Positions 34,065 through 44,185 of a stretch of 64,000 nt of DNA are shown here, in pieces (the first letter of the stretch is position 1; every line of letters begins with the position of its first letter). Under the pieces are notes generated by a model, which was not told the origin of the DNA, did no database searches, and worked only from the letters and a program-made list of their open reading frames with translations. A program made the position numbers and the translations under genes. The DNA is from Aquanectria penicillioides (lineage: Eukaryota; Ascomycota; Sordariomycetes; Hypocreales; Nectriaceae), in contig PYIU01000005.1 of assembly GCA_003415625.1 (NCBI GenBank), positions 997,001-1,061,000 on the forward strand. The letters run 5' to 3'.

Positions 34065-36029
34065 ATGAGCGGGCTCTCACTCAAGCACATCCCGTGCCCA
34101 GCCGGCAACAATTGCACAGCCTTTCTCTGTATCTTTGGTCACGAGAGCGATAAACCTCCCGCTCCTGTACCTCCTGTTGTTGAGAATGCGGGTAGCCGAC
34201 AGAAGGAGGACAACTCGGCAAACCAAGATGTGCCACGGAAGCGTGTCAAGACGGATTCTGTGCCATCCTCAGCCTCGTTGACAAGACCGAAGGATTCGGC
34301 CGGAGGTAAAGCTACAAGTGCGGGTGGTCCAACGAAACCAGCCCCCAGAAAGCCGGAATCTGCAACTCGTCCGGTCTCACCTCCGCCTTTGAAGCGAAAG
34401 GCCCCGTCCCCTGAAAAACGGCCTCTTGGTACCTCTACTCCGAGCTCAAAGCGTCAGGCATTGGGCAGCCAATCACTCTCTTCGCCAACCCCCAAACCCT
34501 CACAACCCAAGCCGAAGAAGGCCGAATCACTCAATCCTCGCCTTCTGAAAAGCTCTCCAGCCAGTCATGACATCCGCCTCCGGTTACTCAAGATGCTTTA
34601 TTCAGAATTCTCCCGTCTCAACAAGGATCTTAAGAAAGATGCCAAAGAAGATGACAAGCCTCTCCTCCTATCTGACCAAGACCTCATTATTCGGGCGCTA
34701 GATGAGGAGCAACACACCGCCATACACAAAGCCGCAGTCTATTCGAATGTCATGAAGAACAAGGTGATGCAATACAAGCGGATGAAAGTCGACCAGTGGA
34801 GGGCAGAACTCAAAGAAGAAATGCGAAAGAAGCAGCCTCAAAACGACGCTACAGATCCAGCCAAGAAGATCGTGACTGGACTCACGCCCATCCAAGAAGT
34901 ACAGCTCGCCAAGCGCATCATTACGCCTGTCGATAAGCTCTCCGAGTTTGGATATGTGTCAGCCGTGCCATCCGATGACGCCATAGAGAAAGCACGACAA
35001 GGGGTGGAAGCCTCCAAGGGATGGGAGAAGTGTGACCGATGCCAGCAGCGATTCCAAGTCTTCCCGGGCAGGCGGGAGGAAGACGGCGCCCTGACCTCTG
35101 GAGGAACGTGTACCTTTCACTGGGGCAAGACCTTCATCGGCGCAAAAACCCCTGGAGATCGATCCAGGCAACCTAAGCGGTACCAGTGCTGCGGACAAGA
35201 TGTCGGCGACTCTGTCGGATGTTTCACCCTTCATCACCACGTCTACAAGACGACAGACCCCAAGAGGCTAGCATCTACACTCAACTTTGCTGAGACCCCA
35301 GAGAATCCACTTGCCCCAACCGACCGGGCCGTGTGCTTCGACTGCGAGATGGGTTACACTGTCCACGGGCTTGAGCTCATTCGGTTGACCGCCACATCCT
35401 GGCCAACCGGAGAGGAGCTCTTGGATGTACTAGTGAGACCACTCGGGGAAATCCTCGACTTGAACTCACGTTATTCCGGCGTTTGGCCAGATGATATTGC
35501 TCATGCAGAGCCTTGGACCGCAGATGATACCAGCTCAAGGGCCTCTAAGAAGGGCAACGAAAACGTCAGCGAGGATGGCGAGATCAAGGCCAATAAGAAG
35601 AAGCTGAAGATCGTCTCATCTCCGGAAGTCGCCCGCGATCTTCTCTTTTCACTCATCTCGCCCAAGACCCCCTTGATTGGCCACGGCCTCGAGAACGATC
35701 TCAACTCCGTCCGCATCGTCCACCCCACCATTATCGATACCGTGCTGCTGTACCCCCACAAGGTCGGCTTGCCATACCGATACGGACTCAAGTTCCTCAT
35801 GGATCACCACCTAGACAGGAAGATTCAGCAAGAGACGGGCCCCAAGATGCTAGGACACGACTCGGCCGAGGACGCCAGAGCCGCGGGAGATCTAGTCCGC
35901 CTGAAGATTAAGAACCTCTGGATGGATCTGCAGAGAGAAGGTTGGAAACTCGTGGACGGGGAGATCCTTGCTCCAGGGCAGAGTGCCAAAAAGGACGGCG
36001 GGCTTACAGAGGAATTTATTGAGAATTAA
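34065..36029 (+). CDS. REX3: RNA exonuclease 3 (DEDDh family)
   Basis: Nuclear/cytosolic 3'-to-5' RNA exonuclease that trims structured RNAs (RNase MRP RNA, snRNAs in yeast). Single exon, 654 residues. It starts MSGLSLKHIPCPAGNNCTAF, typical of fungal REX3. A long basic, Ser/Pro-rich linker (about 50-160) precedes a helical region. A Cys/His cluster (CDRCQQRF..CTFHWG..YQCCGQDVG) lies near residues 325-390. The exonuclease core has CFDCEMGY (ExoI D and E), PLIGHGLENDLNSVRIVHP (ExoII) and LGHDSAEDARAAGDL (ExoIII with His and Asp). The frame is intact. Confidence 0.94.
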   Translation: MSGLSLKHIPCPAGNNCTAFLCIFGHESDKPPAPVPPVVENAGSRQKEDNSANQDVPRKRVKTDSVPSSASLTRPKDSAGGKATSAGGPTKPAPRKPESATRPVSPPPLKRKAPSPEKRPLGTSTPSSKRQALGSQSLSSPTPKPSQPKPKKAESLNPRLLKSSPASHDIRLRLLKMLYSEFSRLNKDLKKDAKEDDKPLLLSDQDLIIRALDEEQHTAIHKAAVYSNVMKNKVMQYKRMKVDQWRAELKEEMRKKQPQNDATDPAKKIVTGLTPIQEVQLAKRIITPVDKLSEFGYVSAVPSDDAIEKARQGVEASKGWEKCDRCQQRFQVFPGRREEDGALTSGGTCTFHWGKTFIGAKTPGDRSRQPKRYQCCGQDVGDSVGCFTLHHHVYKTTDPKRLASTLNFAETPENPLAPTDRAVCFDCEMGYTVHGLELIRLTATSWPTGEELLDVLVRPLGEILDLNSRYSGVWPDDIAHAEPWTADDTSSRASKKGNENVSEDGEIKANKKKLKIVSSPEVARDLLFSLISPKTPLIGHGLENDLNSVRIVHPTIIDTVLLYPHKVGLPYRYGLKFLMDHHLDRKIQQETGPKMLGHDSAEDARAAGDLVRLKIKNLWMDLQREGWKLVDGEILAPGQSAKKDGGLTEEFIEN

Positions 36030-36500
36030 TTAGAAACCATGCCATCAGATGAGCTAGTTCTATCTACTGCCAGTCTCGCGAGATCGGGGCAGGTTCATTC
36101 ACTAGTTTAGCGGGGCAGCCAGGACAAGCGTTGCCTCAAAATCCGTTTAGTTGCTTCTAGGCATCGTGGCTTTCCCAGAAACACCTACTAGGTAGGAAGT
36201 GCCTAGGGCGGGAATACCAGAGCACTATCTTACAGAGTGTTGTGTTGTCCAAGTGAAAGGTCGTGACGTGCTCGAACCAAACGTGAATCCACAGACACAA
36301 CAAGACAGCTAGATGAATCCTGGAAACCATGACATTCATGTCAAGCGTCACTAATATACTTGAGGTTTGAGAGATTGGGTTGGTATTCCCGTTTGTTCCC
36401 TTTCTAGAAATACATGGTTGGTGCATGATTCTACAACATCGCCACCAACTATAAGTGGGGAGTTCCCATGTCCGATACATTATTTAGGTATACACTTTTT
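36030..36500. other. convergent 3' flanks of REX3 and PHB1
   Basis: 471 bp between convergent stops. It has a CCTACTAGGTAGG palindrome (36184-36196) and a nearby CCTAGG. No gene. Confidence 0.5.
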
Positions 36501-37394
36501 TTAAGCCTTGCCCACCGACAACAAGTACTGGCCGCCGTTCTTGCCGTTGGGCAAGTAAGCGACGTTGGGGTTGGTGGAGAGAGTCTGGGCAATCTCCCTG
36601 CTGGCCTCGATCCTTCGGATCTGGATGAGGCCATCACCGGCCTTGGCCATGGCCTTGCTGATGGCATCGGCACTCTCAGACTCGCCCTCGGCGCGGATGA
36701 CGTTGGCCTGTCGCTCCTGCTCGGCACGCTCGACGATGAAGCGCGCTCGCTCGGCGTCCTGCTGGGCAATCTGCTTCTGCTCGACGGCCTTGGTGAACTC
36801 GCGGCCGAAGGTCATGTGGGTGATGGAGACGTCCTCTAGGGCGATGTTGAACTCGGAGGCTCGGCGGGTGAGGTCCTCGCGGATTCGGTGCGAGACGGCC
36901 TCTCGCTGGGTGATGAGCTCGGCAGCATCGAACTGGGCGACGATAGACTTGAGGACTTCGTTGCCGATGGAGGGGAGAACTCGCTCGTCGTAATCAGCAC
37001 CGAGGTTCTGGGCCACACATTAGTATTTTCGCACAAATAGAATACTTGGCATTTCGGTTCTCACCTGGTAAATCTTGGGAAGAGCCTTGACGTTGGGTCG
37101 GTGCAGCACTCGCAGGGTCAAGCTGACCATCTGCAAATCCTTGCTACCGGTGGTGGTGGCAATGTTTCTAGGCTTCGTCCGCACGTCGAAGATGACGGCC
37201 TTTTGCAGCCATGGGACAAGGAAGTGGGTTCCCTCGTTGACGACATCCTCCTTGACACCGCTCAAACGATCGAAAATGACGGCGCGGGATCCGCCTTTAA
37301 CATCGAAGATGGCCTGGCTGGCGAGAAAAGCGCCCGCCGAGGCCGGGACCGCCATGCGGTACATCCAGTTGAGTGCCCTCGCTGCGCCCGCCAT
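36501..37394 (-). CDS. PHB1: prohibitin 1
   Basis: Subunit of the ring-shaped prohibitin complex of the mitochondrial inner membrane, which holds and stabilises membrane proteins with the m-AAA protease. Exons 37065-37394 and 36501-37007 with a 57-nt intron give 278 residues. It starts [20 protein letters not shown], with an N-terminal hydrophobic anchor. The SPFH domain includes [39 protein letters not shown] and [11 protein letters not shown]. The C-terminal coiled coil runs through [20 protein letters not shown]. The frame is intact. The gene is head-to-head with QCR8. Confidence 0.96.
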
Positions 37395-37705
37395 TGTGAT
37401 TGTCTGTCGAGTCTTACGCGTGAGCGACCTAGATCTGGAGGGTTGTTGGAGGTGGAGGGGTTGCGCAGCGGATGGCGGTTGGAAAGCTTTCGGAGTCGAC
37501 GGCGTTGATGGATTTGAAGCTCTTTCCAAGTATGCCCGGCAAACTCCGCCTTGAATGTGAGGTTGTGGCGCTAGTCTGTTTTTGGAAAGCTCGGGTGATG
37601 GGGGAAGCGTCTGCGTTTTTGAACTTGGACCCGAAGAAATCCTGACCTTTGCCTTGCGCATCACCAGGAAACCACCACCCGAGTCCCTCGTGCAACTCCA
37701 ACAAC
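37395..37705. promoter_or_regulatory. bidirectional promoter region PHB1 / QCR8
   Basis: Only 311 bp separate the two divergent start codons. No TATA box was seen. Both products go to the mitochondrial inner membrane, so shared control is plausible. Confidence 0.5.
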
Positions 37706-38476
37706 ATGAAGCCCACGCAAGCTCTCCGATCTCACCTTGACCCCGTCAACGGACAGTACGTCTCGCCCCCCGAAGCGAGGGCAATTGGCGCCGCGCAGCG
37801 CTTCGGGGTGCGGCTTTTCCACCTACCAGAGGAGGGAAACCCGTCACCACGAAGCCTCGTGCCCAACCGCCCTCTCTCGTCCTCAATCGCGATGGAATTG
37901 TGTGCTAACTCGAATTTTTTAGCTACCTGGGCAACTGGGGCCACTTCGGTAAGTGCCTGCTCCCGCGAGACTCGATCGAATTGAACCGGTGGCGGCACAA
38001 CGGACGAAGGGGATCGATGACACAATTGGGAGCGATGTGATTGAACCGAAGGATTGCCGCTGTCCGGCACGCACGTCTCCAAGACATTGATCCCTTTATC
38101 CTCGCGCCACAACAAATGCCGTCTTGACGAGCCTCGATCGGATTGCCGAGGTAACCTCATACTAACGTCCCGCAGGTGGTGAGAAGCAGCGTGGTATCGT
38201 CACCTACGGTCTGTCCGCCAACCGACAGAACCCCTGGGCCGGCTCTGTCCACGCCGCCATCTTCAACACCTTCCGCCGCTCCAAGGCTCAGATCTTCTAC
38301 TGGCTCCCTCCGATGCTGGCCGGTTACTACCTGATGGACTGGGCTGTTGAGCGGTATGTCATTTACTCCCCTCCCAGGCCGGAACCCCCTCGAGAACCAT
38401 GGACTAACGAATCCGCAGCAACCACTACTACCAGTCCAAGGCCGGCCGTGCCGAGTTTAGCGATGAGGAGGAATAG
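37706..38476 (+). CDS. QCR8: cytochrome bc1 complex subunit 8
   Basis: Small ubiquinone-binding subunit of respiratory complex III. Four exons: 37706-37755, 37923-37948, 38176-38353 and 38419-38476; 103 residues. The 26-nt second exon (about YLGNWGHFG) is forced by phase: the GTACGT donor leaves CA, the exon supplies C, and the join reads NGHYLGNWGHFGGEKQRGIV. The single transmembrane helix is QIFYWLPPMLAGYYLMDWAV. It ends AGRAEFSDEEE. Introns are 167, 227 and 65 nt, the first two being long for this window. The frame is intact. Confidence 0.95.
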
Positions 38477-39071
38477 GGTGTTTGATTGAAACAGGAGTGA
38501 GTGTTGGAGTAGAGACGGTCCTCAGGACTCAATTGTACATCATTGCCTAGACCTTGGGACGCAATAGACAATTGTCATACCATTTCATTTGTGGTCATCT
38601 ACAAGATCTAGACTCAATTGCACTCTCTCGAGTGAATAAAATGAGTCCTGTAAATAACAATTATGATATTCTACGTGAATGGCAGTCCATTTCTGCGCTC
38701 ATCTTTTCGTAATTGATATTGCCGCGCCCTTGATTGGACTGGGCGGTTTCGCCCGATATTTCGGTCACGTGAAAGGCGCCTCGACCAACGGAGCCGGCGC
38801 TACGAATCGCCGAGCTCAGTGCGCGGTAGCTCCCCTCACCGAGAAAAAAGTTTGGTTTGCAGAAAAATTTCGAGGTCAGTGGAGGCTACGACAACCAAAA
38901 GTCTACGTTTTGCGACCACCCACCGTCCACCCCGACAATCCTCAATTGGCCTGCACGATCCGGCCAGTGGACTTTGAGACCAATTGCCTCAAGCCGCCTG
39001 TTCACACAAGTCTTGCCTGAGGAAAAAGAACGGGGAAAAAAAAACTTCTTCTCCCCATCACAACCGCAGCC
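38477..39071. other. intergenic QCR8 to NHP2
   Basis: 3' flank of QCR8 and promoter/leader of NHP2. No gene or clear element was recognised. Confidence 0.4.
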
Positions 39072-39875
39072 ATGGCCGCCGAGAAGCCCGACAAGAAGGA
39101 CAAGAAGGACAAGAAGCGAAGCGACGAGTCCGGCATTTCCAAGTCCAAGAAGGACAAGAAGGACAAGAAGGAGAAGAAGGATAAGCTCGCCGCAGTCGTC
39201 GAAGAGAAGCTCCAGCAGGATGCTTCCAAGAAGGCCCCTGCCGCCGTGAAGGACGACGAGGACTCCGACATGGAGGAGGACAAGGCTGAGGAGGTTCCCC
39301 TCGAGCGCACCGTCGTGCCGTTCGCCATTCCCGTCGCTGACGAGAAGGGCATGAAGAAGGTCTACAAGACCATCCGAAAGGGTAAGTTTCTCTCGTCAAT
39401 GGCGATGAAAAAATTTAGCCACGCCATGGAAGCAAAAGGCTAACCACACCTGACCACAGCCGCCAAGAACAACACGCTCAAGCGCGGTGTCAAGGAGGTC
39501 GTCAAGACCCTCCGCAAGTCTCCCCCCTCCGCCCCTGGCTACACCTCCTTCCCCGGCGTCGTCATCATTGCTGGTGACATCTCCCCCATGGACGTCATCT
39601 CCCACCTCCCCGTGCTGTGCGAGGATCACAACGTTCCCTTCATCTTCGTCACCTCCCGAGCCGAGCTCGGCGCTGCCGCGAAGACCAAGCGTCCCACCAG
39701 CGTCGTCATGATCATGGAGAAGGCCGAGGGCAAGAAGAGCAAGGACAAGTCTGCCGACAAGGACGGCGAGGACGACGGCGAGGCGTTCGGCGAGAGCTAC
39801 GCCTCCCTCGTCAAGTACGTGCAGAAGGAGTACTCCAAGCAGGCCAACTGGGTCAAGGGCGAGTCGTCGAAATAG
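39072..39875 (+). CDS. NHP2: H/ACA ribonucleoprotein subunit 2
   Basis: Nucleolar L7Ae-type RNA-binding protein of box H/ACA snoRNPs, needed for rRNA pseudouridylation. Exons 39072-39381 and 39460-39875 give 241 residues. The first 70 residues are Lys-rich repeats (DKKDKKDKKR and KKDKKDKKEKKDK), a fungal extension. The L7Ae core follows: KNNTLKRGVKEVVKTLRK, then PGVVIIAGDISPMDVISHLP, EDHNVPFIFV and ELGAAAKTKRPTSVVMI. An acidic Lys/Asp insert lies at about 205. The frame is intact. Confidence 0.95.
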
Positions 39876-40498
39876 AATCGTAGACGGCGTTCGACCAGGC
39901 GGCGATGAGAGGGCGAAGGGTGAGCTGGAGAGAGGACCGGAGTAAGGGGTGAAGCAAGAGAAGAAAGATGCAGGGTGGGCCTCTCCGTGTTGGATGTGGG
40001 ACAATCTTGGTGTATTATACCAGAGATTTGGCCGACGAATAATGGCCGAATGGGCTTGGCGGCGTTCAGGTATTTACTGCATTAAAAAAAAATGGGAAAC
40101 ATGATTTTCATAGAGCCCTTCCAATGGCTGTTTCCAGGGACCCTGTCGTGATGCTGGCTTAAGTAACATAGATACGACCACAAGCGTAGGAATGAAGGAT
40201 TGTTCACTCATCACTGATTGTTTCAGGCAACTCCTTTGTTTTATGTCTTTTTCGGAATTGCATTACTTGGCCAGCAGGCAACAAGACGATAAAGTGGTAT
40301 AAGTTCAAGTATACAAAGAACATCCAAGGGCAAGAAGGAGGAGTTGCCATCATCCCAATTCCAACTTTCCTCGGCTTATATCACACAGAACAACAGCCTC
40401 GACATCCCCACTTATATCATGTACATCTCAGCAACGTCTCTGGTGATTCTTCTTTTTGGTATTCCTTCAATTAAGTAGAGTAATCTCGTTTTCAAAGT
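39876..40498. other. convergent 3' flanks of NHP2 and DUF1761 gene
   Basis: 623 bp between convergent stops; no gene recognised. Confidence 0.5.
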
Positions 40499-41179
40499 TT
40501 ACTCAAAGGGGTTGGTTCGAGTTCCCCACCAGGTCAGGAAGACGGATAGACCCAGTGTCTCAATGAGCTTGGCCGCAACGCTAACGCCGACGGTGTCGAG
40601 GGGACGCTTCTCAACAAAGATCTGGGAGATGTACTGCGGGTTTCGTATTAGCCACATTTGTTTCATGCCATTTACAACACAACCCCGACTCCCCTCCCCC
40701 GAGCGACAGCCGAACAGCAGTGAAATCACAGCATCATTGTGATTAAAAGAGAGGGAGAGGTTCGAAAACTTACACCGGGAGCAGCAGTGGCAAAGAAGAT
40801 CAAGCTTCCGAGGTAGGCAGCGCCCTTGTAGCTCAAGGTGCGGTGGCATTGATGAGAGCGCCAACGCCGTAGCTCTGGAGGGCGGAGCCGACAAAGGAAG
40901 TGCCCCAGGCGACGGCAGCGCCGCTGGCCTCTTTGGAGCGGATGAACTCCTCCTTGGTGTTTGCAAGCTTGGCCCGCTTGTAAGTGGCGCCGAAGATGGG
41001 CGCCAGCACGGCCAGCTCAATGCCGTGGTTGAAGGCAGTGCCGAGGGCGATGGCCGAGGGCTTGACGGGGGGGAGGTCTGCGAGGACGGGTAGTTAGCTT
41101 GGAGACGGGCAGAGGGAGCCGGCTGCCATTGAGGCAGCGCGTGACAGGGAGAGGGGAGAGACGAACAGTGCAGAGACAT
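40499..41179 (-). CDS. DUF1761 membrane protein, one-base frame break
   Basis: Small integral membrane protein of unknown role. Exons 41167-41179 (13 nt), 40774-41077 and 40499-40633; about 150 residues. Reading from exon 2 gives LPPVKPSAIALGTAFNHGIE, FGATYKRAKLANTKEEFIR, ASGAAVAWGTSFVGSALQSY and GVGALINAT. The frame is then lost. Adding one G on the plus strand at 40840 restores NATATLSYKGAAYLGSLIFF and the join to YISQIFVEKRPLDTVGVSVA in exon 3. Exon lengths and phases fit only with the extra base. The very short first exon (MSLH plus one base, GTTCGT donor) is tentative. Confidence 0.82.
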   Translation of the reverse strand: MSLHCSSLPSPCHALPQWQPAPSARLQANYPSSQTSPPSSPRPSPSALPSTTALSWPCWRPSSAPLTSGPSLQTPRRSSSAPKRPAALPSPGALPLSAPPSRATALALSSMPPHLELQGRCLPRKLDLLCHCCSRCKFSNLSLSFNHNDAVISLLFGCRSGEGSRGCVVNGMKQMWLIRNPQYISQIFVEKRPLDTVGVSVAAKLIETLGLSVFLTWWGTRTNPFE

Positions 41180-42625
41180 TTTGCGTGCTGATTCTTGGAT
41201 ATACGGAAGAGGTGAGGTCGTGTAGTTCAAACAGATTCAGGCTCCCAGTTTCTGACTTCGTGACAAAGGTACAAGAAGATTCAAACACATCGTCATCGAG
41301 CGGCACGCGAGCCTATTTGTACTTTACCCTCGGCAATATCCTTCCTTCCCTCCCGCTCAATCTCGATGAGCCCGTGGCTTGCTTGCGCGCATCTGGTCGT
41401 CCCGCCGTCGTGTCGTCACCAGATGTCATGATGTCACCACTTTGAGCGATGGCTGCCGGGCGCGGCGTGGGTCTGTTGGTTGGCATGGAGCAGATGGGTG
41501 TGTGAGAGTGTGTGTGAGTGGTTGTGGGGGCGGTCGACTAGCTGGTCGAGGGACATGTGCCATCTGCCCAGCACACTGCTAGACGCGGGTACTTGTGTTC
41601 GGGGTGTACCTGGTGGCCTAACAAACAGAGCCGAGGGGGGAGGCGCTAAACCATGGTCATTACAGCGGGGTAGAGCACCAGAGAAAACCGCCTACGAGCC
41701 GCACTGGGCAGGGGACCTTGGTTTGGAACTCGCCCTCGCTCCAGCGCAGCTGCGGCGGCGGTGGGTGTGATGATGGGTCACGGCGTCATACAGCCCTTCA
41801 ACCCTTAGTCCCCAACCACACGCAGGCCACGGTCCCCGCCGGGAGGGCGGGACACTGAGCGGGGAGTCGAAGGAGGCTCGGTTGCTTGCTTCGCGCCCCC
41901 TCCCGCTGTCGAGGCGCTCTCGCTGTTGGGCATCCGTCCCGCCTCGTTGGTTCGGCGTGGTCCTTGTTCCTGGCTGCTCGACGCCGGCGTGGATTGGGTT
42001 CTGGCTGGGTTGCGGTTGTCACTGGACGCGGCATGTCTCAGAAGATGGATGCCAGTGGGATGGCCACATGCGCATGAGGAGGACACCAGACCCTGTCCCA
42101 GGCGTTGGTTTAACTCATGCAGGGCACGACAAAGTGCACAGCGACATAAAATGGTGGATGGACCCTGGCCGGAGCGAGTGCAGATGAATCCTCATCTTTG
42201 TCCGTGCGTGCGTGTCCCATGGCCCGTTGCTGTTGACGATCTTCGTTAGACATGAATAGAGAAACCCAGGCTATCACGTCTCAAAACTCATCACCCACCC
42301 GAGTCACTCGCGCACTCACACACGCTCAGGGCACACATCAGTGTAGTCTCCAGCCAAGCGAAATCCACCTGGCGCACAGTCGCTAGCATGTATTGCGCTC
42401 AGATATCCCCCGTCTTCTCAGTACCATACCATACCGTACCATCCGTACCGGACCTTACACTCCTGCCGTACATGGCAACTCAAGAACTCCATGCATCTAT
42501 CTGTACATGAGGGCGGAGGGGATCCTTGTTCAATCCTATACCCGGCCCCTCCGCCTCTCGTCCGCCTTCCAAAGCCCATCATGAGACTGTCCAGTGATTG
42601 ATTACGCCCGAGGTCATTTATGTTT
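41180..42625. other. intergenic, nothing supported
   Basis: GC-rich upstream region of the DUF1761 gene and 3' flank of NEM1. Open frames here are overlapping and of low complexity. Confidence 0.4.
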
Positions 42626-44185
42626 CTATGCCATGTGTTGTCCGTCCTCGCCCCCGCGCAGCGCCAGCAGCGCCCGCACGTCATGCACGTACTGCAAACC
42701 CTCCAGCAGCGGCACCAGGTGCATCAAGTCAGTATCGGTCGGATCGTTGATCCATCCTTGGATCGGGATCGCATTATCTGAAATCCGCTTGTTAGACTCC
42801 CGTCGCCACGGTCAACATCTTGAGGCCGAATGCCTTACCTTGGTGGAAGAGGTAACTCAAAGGACTATTGTCCAGAATCATCACGTTGCTCAGGTCAGAT
42901 TCGACCGCGCTCAGATCCTTTATAAATGCCCCTTGCCGGAACGTACAGTGCTGCCGGTAGTAGCGGGCCGAGAAGAACTTCCTCTCCTGCTCCAGCCAGT
43001 CAATGACTGGGTCTGCGTACTCCTGCACCGACGCCGTAAAGACGACCAGGTTGTACCACTTGCATACTCGCCGCAGGAACTCGTCGCAGTACGGTCGCTT
43101 GTTCACCCAATATAGTATCGGGTGCTGCGGTCCCACTGCCGTCTGCCCGCCGACCACGTACGTCGTGTTCAGACGCACTTCAACCATGTGTCCTGTGCTC
43201 ATCCGGCCGCCCTTGGACATGCTGTGAATCAGCGTCTCGTCCAGGTCCAGGATCAACGTCTTTTGCCTATTAGTCGGGGGCTCAATATTAATATAAGATG
43301 GCTGCCTCCGGGGAATAAGGGGTCGAGGAGGCGCCGGTGTCTTGGGGTATTTCGTAAGGGCTGCAATAGGGGAGGTGGGCGACTTGAGGTGCGAGGAGAT
43401 GTCCCCGCTACCCACGTCGCTTCCTTTTGTCCGCGCAACTGCGGACTGTGTCTTTCTATGTTTTCGTTGTCTCAGAGCTTCGTCGTTGCTCAGCTTAATC
43501 CTTATGGACCGCCGGGCTGGTGTAATTTCCTCTGCAGGTTGCAGCGATTTGGAGCGCGCATGTCGGCCTAAACTGCCTGTCCGAGATCCTTCCGATTCCG
43601 ATTCCGATGAGATGCCTGAAGATGAGGAGCCCGACGAGACGGCAGGTCGGGGTGCTAAACTTCTATATCCAGATGTTCGCCCATAGCCCTCCTTTTCAGA
43701 AGTGGCATAAGGGTCCTCGTCCATGTTTTTCTTTGCGCCGGGGTTCCTCTGGACCCCAAAAAGCTTGCCGAGCTGAGCCAGGGGGCAAAAAAGCCGTTCT
43801 CATCGTACAGACAGGCGATGAGATAAACACCAGGCGAGGCCAGTGTCGCAAAAACCCATCGGATAGAGCTTATAATACTAGAGGCAATCCCTCGAGGGAT
43901 TGCGTGCCACCAGCTGCTCCGCTTGTCGTAATCGATAGAGTCGCTTAACAATGGTGTGCTTTCGTGGGCGTAATGCTTTTCGGTATCGAAGCGCGACTCG
44001 TCAAAGGTGTCTTCAGGAAAATGATCTTCGTCACGAGCAGGCGACCTGCCGTCGGATTGGTCGTGGGTGTGGGAGTGGTCGTCGGAGGTGATACCGAGGC
44101 CAATGGAACCTATGCTGTTGGATCGCGATTGGGTGGGACTTGGGGGCGGCGAGACGCGAGCCGTGATGATGTTGATGGAGTTCAT
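42626..44185 (-). CDS. NEM1: NEM1-type phosphatidate phosphatase activator (HAD/FCP family), one-base frame break
   Basis: Catalytic subunit of the Nem1-Spo7 phosphatase at the nuclear envelope/ER, which dephosphorylates lipin (Pah1). Exons 42839-44185 and 42626-42777 with a 61-nt intron give about 499 residues. The N-terminal part has MNSINIITARVSPPPSPTQS and two hydrophobic stretches (ASSIISSIRWVFATLASPGV and YLIACL). After DENGFFAP the frame is lost at the 5-G run 43781-43785. One extra base restores LAQLGKLFGVQRNPGAKKN and everything downstream. The catalytic DLDETLIHS (DxDxT) and RPYCDEFLRRVCKWYNLVVF are intact. An in-frame Met 18 codons upstream (44239) is an alternative start. Confidence 0.92.
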
